Positions 7,511 to 13,386 of a stretch of 16,796 bases of DNA are shown here, piece by piece. Source of the DNA: Polynucleobacter meluiroseus. GTDB taxonomy: Bacteria > Pseudomonadota > Gammaproteobacteria > Burkholderiales > Burkholderiaceae. The DNA is taken from positions 1-16,796 of the forward strand of contig CAMBJN010000015.1 of the NCBI GenBank assembly GCA_945867755.1, given 5' to 3'. Position 1 is the first letter of the stretch. Each line of letters begins with the position of its first letter. Made by a program: the position numbers and the translations under genes. Under the pieces are notes generated by a model. It had not been told where the DNA came from, did not search any database, and worked only from the letters and a program-made list of their open reading frames with translations.

Positions 7511-8305
7511 TTATGACTTCTTTTCGCTTTCAGAAACAGCCACTGACCAGATGATCACGCCAAATGCAATCTTGTTCAATACGTCAGCAAGGTTGTAAAT
7601 AATGTTCAAGGCGTTAGCACTTGATTCTGGTGAAGCACCTGTTAGGTAACCGAAGAAGTAGCCAATCGGGTAGATCGCCCAACCAATAGTAACAATCCAA
7701 CGCATTAAGTTAAATGCTGACTGTACATTTGCTGGAGCTTGTTGTGCATTGATCTTGCTGGCTTCGCCTGCGAAGATTTCCCAAAGGATATATATCCAAC
7801 CGATCATACCGATGATGAATGCAGGCCATACAGCCATGTATCCAGCTTCGCCTAAGTATCCACCGACCAACATTACCAATGTACCAATCATCAAGCGCCA
7901 AAACACACCTGTTGGAACTTTTGCAATTGCTGAAAGGATCAAGTAGAACTCAATCATCAATAGTGGCACTGTAATTAACCAGTCGATGTAGCGGAAAACT
8001 GTTGGTGATGTACCTGTTGCAACCCAAACATCGCGCATATAGAAATAATGCACAGCTGCAATCAATGTAACCAAACCAGAAACAGTTAATGAAGTCTTCC
8101 ACTTTGCGCTAACGCGATCTCTCTCCAAGAAGAAAAATGCTGTTGAAGCAACAAGTGCCATTGAAATCAACCAGAAGGAGATTCCAACGAAGTCAGTTGA
8201 CTTGAGGACCAGAGTTTCTGCATAAGCAGGTGATGCGATAAGGCCTAAAGTAATTAAACCTAGGACTGATTTGCATCGGATTAAAGCGTTTTTTAATGTA
8301 ATCAT
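7511..8305 (-). CDS. Proteorhodopsin, green-tuned light-driven proton pump
   Basis: This seven-helix retinal protein has an N-terminal signal-like hydrophobic segment (cleavage plausible after ASPAYA). Residues here are counted from the upstream ATG at 8317. The helix C motif RYIDWLITVPLLMIEFYLIL (109-128) contains the proton acceptor Asp112, Thr116 and proton donor Glu123 (D97, T101 and E108 of marine proteorhodopsin). Leu120 sits at the tuning position 105, where Leu gives green and Gln gives blue absorption. His90 (AVHYFYMR) matches H75, which partners the acceptor. The retinal Lys249 is in NLADVLNKIAFG. These make it an outward H+ pump, not an ion channel or sodium (NDQ) pump. The start is set at 8305, not 8317, because GGAGAAG (8315-8309) is an ideal ribosome-binding site for the second ATG and overlaps the first. 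It is the first gene of the retinal operon. Confidence 0.96.
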   Translation of the reverse strand: MITLKNALIRCKSVLGLITLGLIASPAYAETLVLKSTDFVGISFWLISMALVASTAFFFLERDRVSAKWKTSLTVSGLVTLIAAVHYFYMRDVWVATGTSPTVFRYIDWLITVPLLMIEFYLILSAIAKVPTGVFWRLMIGTLVMLVGGYLGEAGYMAVWPAFIIGMIGWIYILWEIFAGEASKINAQQAPANVQSAFNLMRWIVTIGWAIYPIGYFFGYLTGASPESSANALNIIYNLADVLNKIAFGVIIWSVAVSESEKKS

Positions 8306-8648
8306 ATGCTTCTCCATAAAAAATTATTGTGTAACTGCGTTTAAAACTTGTGGTCAAAAACACATAAATAACTAATTTGTCTAAGACAAGTAGCAGAGTC
8401 ATATTACTCTTAAATTTTTAGATTCAGTTGATGGTTTACCCTAGTTTTTTTGGGTTTTTTGACATTTTTAAGTGGGATTTTGCGTTTTTTGGTGCATAAA
8501 CTTCGCACAATAAGCTCGACTTTTTGCTAGTACGCACCAAAAGAAACCAACAGAAAATTAAGATGCTTTTGTGCATCACCACAAATATCTATGCTCACAA
8601 GCACTTGCTTGATTGAATTTAAATAGATCGCAGGAGTGGGAATAAAAA
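8306..8648 (-). promoter_or_regulatory. Upstream region of the rhodopsin operon with operator-like repeats
   Basis: No gene is seen here. It is the only large non-coding region upstream of the rhodopsin, so the operon promoter is expected in it, although no strong -35/-10 pair was found. The best guess is TTGTCT at 8389-8384, 17 bp, then TATGTG; this is weak. Features seen are the palindrome TTGTCTAAGACAA at 8377-8389, and inverted copies of TTTTGGTGC-type sequence at 8487-8498 and 8531-8542. A related TTTTGTGCATCA lies at 8567-8578, within a GATGC/GCATC hairpin (8562-8577). Confidence 0.4.
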
Positions 8649-8678
8649 AACGACTCAGGAATTTCTTCCTAAGTCGTT
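8649..8678 (-). terminator. Probable ancestral terminator of the tRNA-Ile2 transcript
   Basis: AACGACT and AGGAA pair with TTCCT and AGTCGTT (13-nt arms, one C/A mismatch, TTTC loop). On the minus strand the stem is followed by seven T (8648-8642). It sits 8 bp beyond the end of the decayed tRNA copy, the position a tRNA terminator would have had before the island separated it from the intact gene. It also keeps leftward transcription out of the rhodopsin promoter region. Confidence 0.8.
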
Positions 8679-8686
8679 GATTTTAT

Positions 8687-8732
8687 TGGTGGGCCCTCGC
8701 GGACTTGAGCCTGGGACCAAAAGATTATGAGT
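8687..8732 (-). repeat. Decayed tRNA-Ile2 3' fragment (distal attachment-site copy)
   Basis: This 46-bp segment matches 13303-13348 at 42 positions, in the same orientation. The first 22 bp (CCA end, acceptor strand, part of the T arm) are identical. Three of the four mismatches are in the T arm, where they break the T stem, and one is on the 3' side of the anticodon stem. The match stops abruptly just past the anticodon loop. It lacks the D arm and 5' acceptor strand, so it cannot encode a tRNA. Confidence 0.9.
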
Positions 8733-9099
8733 AATTAATTACAGTTATATCGATTAATATAATCAGCACGATCGGTAACGCCAATGTTCTACTTCACTCT
8801 TTTAACAAGCTCAGATACGCTTGTATACCCTTAGTTTAGAAATGCATTAAGAATTAATTTCCCATAAACGTTACCTAAGTAACACTCAAATATTTGGAAT
8901 CCCAACTCAGTCATCAATTAATCCAAAATAAAACTATTCTGCTGTATTGATCTACTTTAAAAAAATCTCTTTAGTTTTGATGCTACATTGACAGTAGTTC
9001 ATAGAAGTGAAACTAGTCTTAAAGTGTTTGAAATGTCTATCCTCCAAAGACGTTCGCTCAGCCCGCTTGTCTTGGTTCGTTTAAAAAGGAAGAGGAAAT
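8733..9099. other. Left end of the island, no gene recognised
   Basis: This AT-rich stretch of 367 bp has no convincing reading frame on either strand and no recognisable integrase remnant. Near its right end is a consensus -35 hexamer, TTGACA at 8988-8993, a possible promoter for the island genes. A strong ribosome-binding site, AAGGAAGAGGA (9086-9096), precedes the lactonase start. Confidence 0.5.
8988..9015 (+). promoter_or_regulatory. Possible promoter of the island operon
   Basis: TTGACA at 8988-8993 is a perfect sigma-70 -35 element. The hexamer at 16-17 bp spacing (AAACTA/AACTAG) is a poor -10. It lies 85-110 bp upstream of the first island gene on the same strand. Only the -35 half is convincing. 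Confidence 0.3.
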
Positions 9100-9972
9100 A
9101 TGCCAAAAATAGTTTGCCTCGCCGAAACCAAGGACATCCTCGGTGAAGGCCCCATTTGGAATGAAGATGATAAATCTTTGTACTGGGTAGATAACATCAC
9201 CCCCTCATTGCATCGGTACACGCCAGCAACCAAACAGGTAGATACTTGGCTGATGCCTGAGCAGGTAGGTTCCTTGGTGTTTCGTAAGAATGGCGGTATC
9301 GTGGCCGGTATGAAGTCAGGCTTCGCTTACTTCAATCTCGAGAAGTTTACCTTCGACTACATCGTTAATCCTGAGCCAGACACAGATAATTGTCTGAATG
9401 ACGGCAAGCCGGATCGGCGCGGACGTTACTGGTGCGGCACTATCAATCGCGATCTAGCTACACCCAACGGAGGATTGTACCGGCTTGACCCTAATGGAAG
9501 TTGTCACAAGATGGAGAGTGGCATCATTGCATCAAATGGAATTGCGTTTAGTCCCGATGACAAGACCATGTACTTCTGTGACTCGCGGCAGGACACTGTC
9601 TGGGCTTATGATCTCAACATCGACGCTGGTACTATCAGCAACCGACGCGTTTTCATCTCCACTAAGGGGCAACCTGGTCGCGTCGATGGCGCGACCGTTG
9701 ACACAGAGGGTAACTATTGGTGTGCTCTCATTCATGATTGGCATATTGCGTGTTTTGATCCCAAAGGGCAATTAGTACGGCGCATCAAAATGCCGGTACG
9801 TCATCCGACAATGTGTACTTTTGGTGGCGATAATTACGACGTCATGTATGTCACATCCGGAACCCGATTCCTTGATCCTGCCGAAGTGGCTACACAACCC
9901 CAGTCGGGCGCCCTTTTTGCGATTTACGACCTAGGCGTGAAGGGCTTTGCAGAGCCCCGATTTGCTAGTTGA
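9100..9972 (+). CDS. SMP-30/gluconolactonase-family lactonase
   Basis: This 290-residue protein is a six-bladed beta-propeller of the SMP-30/gluconolactonase/LRE family; members hydrolyse sugar or aromatic lactones using one divalent metal. The expected metal and active-site residues are visible: Glu16 in LGEGPIW, Asn100-Asp101 in CLNDGKPDRRGRYW, Asn146 in SNGIAFSPDD and Asp196 in RVDGATVD. There is no signal peptide, so it is probably cytoplasmic. The ATG at 9100 has a strong AAGGAAGAGGA ribosome-binding site 4-5 bp upstream. The stop overlaps or abuts the amidase start, so the two are co-translated. The gene is richer in G+C than the rhodopsin and kinase regions and lies inside the tRNA-bounded island. 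The substrate is not predictable; sugar lactones and ring-opened heterocycle lactones are both possible. Confidence 0.88.
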   Translation: MPKIVCLAETKDILGEGPIWNEDDKSLYWVDNITPSLHRYTPATKQVDTWLMPEQVGSLVFRKNGGIVAGMKSGFAYFNLEKFTFDYIVNPEPDTDNCLNDGKPDRRGRYWCGTINRDLATPNGGLYRLDPNGSCHKMESGIIASNGIAFSPDDKTMYFCDSRQDTVWAYDLNIDAGTISNRRVFISTKGQPGRVDGATVDTEGNYWCALIHDWHIACFDPKGQLVRRIKMPVRHPTMCTFGGDNYDVMYVTSGTRFLDPAEVATQPQSGALFAIYDLGVKGFAEPRFAS

Positions 9973-9974
9973 CT

Positions 9975-11441
9975 ATGATGAGAACTCAATCTGGCGCGCT
10001 CGGGCAACTATCCGCTGCTGAACTTTCGGATCTTCTTGTGCGGCGCGAGGTATCAGCTGTGGAATTGGTAGATGATTTTCTCGAAAGCTACGAGCGTCTT
10101 AATCCACAGATAAACGCGATTGTCGCAATCGATCCAAAAGCAGCCTACAGCCAAGCACGCGATAGCGATACAAGAACTGCATGCGGCCAACGGCTTAGTC
10201 CGCTTGATGGCATTCCAGTAACAGTCAAGGACAATATTTTTATGGAGGGGTTTTGCGCTACGTGGGGCAGCAAACTCTACGCAGATTTCAGACCCCATTC
10301 TGACGATGTCGGAATTGCACGGCTCCGCGCTGCTGGAACGAATCTAATTGCGAAGACTAACACGCCAGAATTTGCGTTGGCGGCTTACACCGATAACCTA
10401 CTATTTGGCGAAACTCGAAATCCCTGGGACTTGCATTGCACGCCGGGCGGCTCAAGCGGAGGAGCTGTGTCAGCTTTAGCGGTAGGCTTAGGGCCACTCG
10501 CAGTAGGGACAGACGCAGGCGGGTCGATCCGTCGTCCATCCTCCTACGCAGGAGTTGTCGGCTTTCGACCTTCCACTGGAAGAATTCCCAGGGTTTTCGG
10601 GTTTCCTGCTGTTGCCCATGATTTCCAGGTCATAGCACCGGCAGCGCGAACGGTAGATGATACTTATTCACTATTTCGCACTATGGTAGGACCAGATCGC
10701 CGCGATCAGACTTCCCTTTGTTTTAGTGATGCACTTTTACCTGAAAATTTACCCCGCAAAGCGCTGCCGCGCTCGCGTATTCACTGCCTGTTTTGCATTG
10801 ATAACATGCCAGTAGATCATGCTGTTAAGGCTAGCGTTCAGGCAGCAGCTCAGACCTTTGAATCGCTGGGGCATTTTATAGAAGAAATTCAAGCACCTTA
10901 TGATCTATTTGAGGTAGAGCGCGTCTGGTCCACCCTAAGCACAGCTGGGCTTGCTCGCATACTCATGCCTCACGCCAATTGGCGATCGCTCGTGCACCCT
11001 GGAACTAAGGTGCTTGCCGAGCGGGGATTAGCCGTATCAATTGAAGACTATATAAATGCGCTCGATTCAGTTCAGCAAATTCGTTCTCGTCTAGCAATGT
11101 ATTTTGAAACAGCGGACTTTCTACTAATGCCTACGTCAGCATCGCTACCATGGGCGCTTGGTGCGCCGTGCCCCAGCCAGATCAATGGAGGTGATGTGGG
11201 ACCAAGAGCTGCTGCGATCTTCGCTACGTTTGTGAATGCTGCAGCTCTTCCTGCTATCAGCATTCCAGTCGCACCATCTTGCAATGGTCTACCCATCGGC
11301 ATGCAACTCGTTGGTCCGTTTGGTGCTGACCTAGCAGTTTTTAGACTAGCTAAATTGTTCGAAAAAGCTGCCCCTTGGATTGGCCGCTCCCAATATACTG
11401 TTTTATCGGCTGAAATCCCAGCCACACCATCAAGGAGATGA
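9975..11441 (+). CDS. Amidase-signature-family amidohydrolase
   Basis: The amidase signature is complete. With numbering from a TTG at 9969, the general base Lys87 is in PVTVKDNI, the cis-Ser162 is in PGGSSGGAVSA and the nucleophile Ser186 is in TDAGGSIRRPSS, 24 residues later as in other family members. The enzyme hydrolyses a C-N amide bond; the family includes aryl and fatty amide hydrolases, AtzF-like enzymes and GatA. No GatB or GatC partner is nearby, and the genomic setting (lactonase, Bug receptor, cyclase) points to catabolism and not tRNA-Gln amidation. The start is ambiguous: TTG at 9969 overlaps the lactonase TGA, while ATG at 9975 or 9978 follows it; ATG 9975 is used here. None has a clear ribosome-binding site, consistent with coupling. 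The length of about 488 residues is normal. Confidence 0.92.
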   Translation: MMRTQSGALGQLSAAELSDLLVRREVSAVELVDDFLESYERLNPQINAIVAIDPKAAYSQARDSDTRTACGQRLSPLDGIPVTVKDNIFMEGFCATWGSKLYADFRPHSDDVGIARLRAAGTNLIAKTNTPEFALAAYTDNLLFGETRNPWDLHCTPGGSSGGAVSALAVGLGPLAVGTDAGGSIRRPSSYAGVVGFRPSTGRIPRVFGFPAVAHDFQVIAPAARTVDDTYSLFRTMVGPDRRDQTSLCFSDALLPENLPRKALPRSRIHCLFCIDNMPVDHAVKASVQAAAQTFESLGHFIEEIQAPYDLFEVERVWSTLSTAGLARILMPHANWRSLVHPGTKVLAERGLAVSIEDYINALDSVQQIRSRLAMYFETADFLLMPTSASLPWALGAPCPSQINGGDVGPRAAAIFATFVNAAALPAISIPVAPSCNGLPIGMQLVGPFGADLAVFRLAKLFEKAAPWIGRSQYTVLSAEIPATPSRR

Positions 11442-11443
11442 TA

Positions 11444-12415
11444 ATGATCAAGATTCGAAGAATAATAATTTGGCTGACTGCTTTAGCAGCTATCGGAATT
11501 ACTGGAATGGCATTTGCGCAGGAATATCCTAACAAGCCATTACGACTAGTTGTTCCTTTCCCACCGGGCGGCGTTGCCGACAACATGGCTCGCATTTACG
11601 CACAGGAACTTTCCAAGGCATGGCAACAGTCAGTAGTGGTCGAAAACCGCCCCGGCGCTGGCACCACCATTGGTGCTGAGTTCGTAGCGAAATCACCGGC
11701 GGACGGTTATACAATTTATCTGACCAATGTAGGACATTCAAGCAGCGCCGCTGTTTACCGCAAGCTTCCCTACAATGCAGAAAAAGATTTCTCCCCAGTG
11801 AGTCTTCTTGCCGATGTTCCAAGCATCTTAGCTGCAACACCATCACTTCCAGCCAATAACGTAAATGAACTAATCGCACTGGCAAAATTGAAGCCTGGAA
11901 CCATTAATTATGCTTCGGCAGGGGTTGGTACAGGGTCTCATCTAATGGGTGAATATCTGAGAATTCTCGCTGGAATCGATATTGTTCACATTCCCTACAA
12001 AGGGACGGCGCCTGCATTTGCAGACTTGAACAGCGGTCGCGTCGATCTGATCTTTGAACCGATCGGAACCGCGCTTCCACATATCCGTTCAGGAAAGTTG
12101 AAGGCGCTCGGTGTAACTACGGCCAAGCGATCTCCCGTTGCGCCGGAGGTTCCAGCTATCGGGGAGTCACTACGTGGTTTTGACACCTCTACTTGGTATG
12201 GCATCCTAGTGCCCGCTGGTACCCCACCGAATGTGATTAAAAAAATTAATAGTGAACTTGTACGCATCACGAAGATTCCCGAAATCAAAGATCGACTCCT
12301 AGCGCAAGGTCTTCAACCAGTAGCCAATACCCCCAATCAGTTTGCTGCAATCCTAAAAGAAGAATCCCAGCGTTGGACGAAACTTGTAAAGGACGCCGGC
12401 ATCACCGTTGATTGA
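11444..12415 (+). CDS. Bug/TctC-family periplasmic solute-binding receptor
   Basis: The 323-residue product has a Sec signal peptide (basic MIKIRR, hydrophobic core, cleavage likely after MAFA, residue 25). The typical Bug fold features follow: YPNKPLRLVVPFPPGGVAD, VVENRPGAGTTIGAEFVAK, SPADGYTIYL, INYASAGVGTGSHL and VHIPYKGTAPAFADL. Bug proteins bind carboxylates and related small molecules in the periplasm, some feeding TctAB transporters and many acting as orphans. No membrane transporter genes are in the island. The start is set at the third possible codon (ATG 11444) because AAGGAG (11432-11437) lies 6 bp before it. The overlapping ATG at 11438 would sit directly on that site. The gene follows the amidase stop by 2 bp. 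Confidence 0.94.
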   Translation: MIKIRRIIIWLTALAAIGITGMAFAQEYPNKPLRLVVPFPPGGVADNMARIYAQELSKAWQQSVVVENRPGAGTTIGAEFVAKSPADGYTIYLTNVGHSSSAAVYRKLPYNAEKDFSPVSLLADVPSILAATPSLPANNVNELIALAKLKPGTINYASAGVGTGSHLMGEYLRILAGIDIVHIPYKGTAPAFADLNSGRVDLIFEPIGTALPHIRSGKLKALGVTTAKRSPVAPEVPAIGESLRGFDTSTWYGILVPAGTPPNVIKKINSELVRITKIPEIKDRLLAQGLQPVANTPNQFAAILKEESQRWTKLVKDAGITVD

Positions 12416-12452
12416 TTTTCGTTAATAACAGTTAAATGCACCCTTCGTTTTT

Positions 12453-12481
12453 TTGACAGTTATTAAATAGAATAGGATTTA
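12453..12481 (+). promoter_or_regulatory. Possible promoter of the cyclase gene
   Basis: The 135-bp gap after the Bug gene contains TTGACA (12453-12458), a perfect -35. At 17 bp it is followed by GATTTA, a weak -10. It precedes the cyclase start by about 70 bp and could give this gene its own transcript. No terminator is seen after the Bug gene. Confidence 0.35.
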
Positions 12482-12550
12482 CTTAAGCTTGCCGTGGGTT
12501 TCAAATTATGAGGCACCCCTACATTTATAAATATTTGAAAGAGAAAGAAA

Positions 12551-13246
12551 ATGGTCCGTACTATTATTGACCTTTCCGTCAAGATCTATGATGGAATGCC
12601 TGCGCATAAAAATATGCGCCCTCCTTTTGTCCTGCCTCATGGAACGCATGAAGCGTCAAAAGCACGTAATCTAGGCACGCCAGACGATCCGATGACTTTT
12701 GCTAGTTGCTATTTTGCGATGAATGATCACATTGGTACTCACGTGGACGCCTTCTTTCACATGCATCCTCAAGGGCTTCCGATCGACGAAATGGATGTAA
12801 CGATGTTTATGGGTAATGCCGTGGTTTTTGACTTGCGTCACATACCGGACCTTGGTGATATATCTGCAAAAGATATGGAAGAGGCTGAAAAAAAAGCAGG
12901 GGTCAAAGTGGATGGCCACATCGTGCTGCTTTGTACTGGCCTACACAAGAAGTATTTTCCGATGCCAGAAATCTCTCATCGAAATGCTGGTGTCACAGCA
13001 GAAGCAACGCACTGGCTAGCTGACCGAGGATCCAAGCTTCACGGTGTCGAAGGTCCTTCGACCGATCGGCCAAATGATCCAACCTTCCCCAGTCATCGTA
13101 CGTGCCGCGACCGGAAGATTACTCACTATGAGTGGCTTTGTAACTTGGAGGAGCTAATTGGAAAGGGCGTCTTTGAGTTTCAAGGGATTCCTCTCAATCT
13201 CAAAGGTGCCAGCGGATCGCCAGTGCGAGCACTTGCCTTTCTTTAG
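12551..13246 (+). CDS. Cyclase-family (kynurenine formamidase-like) hydrolase
   Basis: This 231-residue protein belongs to the cyclase/KynB-like metal hydrolase family. The zinc-binding motif HxGTHxDxxxH is intact as HIGTHVDAFFH (His60, His64, Asp66, His70), and the second conserved region GVEGPSTDRPND (165-176) is present. Family members hydrolyse N-formyl amides (kynurenine formamidase) or ring amides and lactones. No other kynurenine-pathway gene is here, so a kynB name is not justified. It lies 135 bp after the Bug gene on the same strand and ends 11 bp before the bidirectional terminator at the island's right edge. GAAAGAGAAAG upstream of the ATG is a modest ribosome-binding site. With the amidase and lactonase it suggests stepwise opening of a cyclic amide or lactone. 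Confidence 0.88.
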   Translation: MVRTIIDLSVKIYDGMPAHKNMRPPFVLPHGTHEASKARNLGTPDDPMTFASCYFAMNDHIGTHVDAFFHMHPQGLPIDEMDVTMFMGNAVVFDLRHIPDLGDISAKDMEEAEKKAGVKVDGHIVLLCTGLHKKYFPMPEISHRNAGVTAEATHWLADRGSKLHGVEGPSTDRPNDPTFPSHRTCRDRKITHYEWLCNLEELIGKGVFEFQGIPLNLKGASGSPVRALAFL

Positions 13247-13257
13247 TAGGAACGCCC

Positions 13258-13301
13258 AAAAGACAAAACCCTCATCAGTAATGATGAGGGTTTTGTCTTT
13301 T
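13258..13301. terminator. Bidirectional terminator between cyclase and tRNA-Ile2
   Basis: A perfect 20-bp stem (AAAAGACAAAACCCTCATCA with its complement) closes a 4-nt loop (GTAA, 13278-13281). Each arm begins or ends with A or T runs, so it can terminate in both directions: the cyclase transcript on + and the rpoD/tRNA transcript on -. One base separates it from the tRNA CCA end. It lies between the two attachment repeats and so came with the island. Confidence 0.88.
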
Positions 13302-13302
13302 C

Positions 13303-13348
13303 TGGTGGGCCCTCGCGGACTTGAACCGCGGACCAAAGGATTATGAGT
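13303..13348 (-). repeat. Proximal attachment-site copy within tRNA-Ile2
   Basis: The 3' half of the tRNA, from the anticodon loop to CCA, is the intact partner of the 8687-8732 repeat in direct orientation. Integration here kept the tRNA functional, because the element carried its own copy of the 3' half. Confidence 0.85.
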
Positions 13349-13379
13349 CCTCTGCTCTAACCAGCTGAGCTAAGGGCCC
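13303..13379 (-). tRNA. tRNA-Ile2, anticodon CAU (lysidine-modified type)
   Basis: A 77-nt cloverleaf with encoded CCA. The acceptor stem GGGCCCT pairs with AGGGCCC, the D arm is GCTCAGCTGGTTAGAGC, the anticodon loop is CTCATAA (anticodon CAU), and the T arm GCGGTTCAAGTCCGC is intact. The CAU anticodon could mean Met, but the sequence around the acceptor, anticodon stem and variable loop (CTTAGCTCAG, TAATCCTTTGGTC, GTTCAAGTCC) resembles E. coli tRNA-Ile2 (ileX) far more than elongator or initiator Met. It would therefore be modified by TilS to read AUA. It begins only 7 nt after the rpoD stop on the same strand, so it is probably cotranscribed with rpoD and processed out. It is the integration target of the adjacent island. 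Confidence 0.95.
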
Positions 13380-13386
13380 GTATGGA

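Larger units (their letters stand above)
8687..13302. mobile_element. 4.6-kb island integrated at tRNA-Ile2(CAU), integrase absent
   Basis: The segment is bounded by direct repeats of the tRNA 3' half (8687-8732 and 13303-13348). One repeat is part of the intact tRNA gene and the other is a stand-alone decayed copy, which is the footprint left by tyrosine-recombinase integration at a tRNA. The repeat runs from the 5' side of the anticodon loop to the CCA end, a usual integrase crossover region. The cargo is four + strand genes (lactonase, amidase, Bug receptor, cyclase), visibly richer in G+C and with different codon choices from the AT-rich neighbours. No integrase, excisionase or transposase is recognisable, so the element is probably immobile or was trimmed by deletion. 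Four mismatches in the stand-alone repeat suggest the insertion is not recent. Confidence 0.8.

Noticed and set aside
7511..8305. Rhodopsin with a hydroxylated or keto-carotenoid light-harvesting antenna
   Set aside because: No beta-carotene hydroxylase (crtZ) or ketolase (crtW) is in the cluster, and the opsin reads as ordinary proteorhodopsin. There is nothing positive in this window for an antenna.
8487..8498. Sigma-54 (-24/-12) promoter at TTGGTGCATAAACTTCGCA
   Set aside because: The GG-to-GC spacing is 12, not the required 10, and the flanking bases do not match TGGCAC-N5-TTGC.
8318..9099. CRISPR array or transposon ends in the intergenic region
   Set aside because: There is no regularly spaced repeat, no terminal inverted repeats with a transposase, and no cas genes. 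The repeats present are explained by the tRNA scar and hairpins.
13303..13379. tRNA-Met (anticodon CAU)
   Set aside because: The stem sequences match the tRNA-Ile2 (ileX) pattern, and the initiator-type unpaired 1-72 position and the elongator Met sequence are absent.
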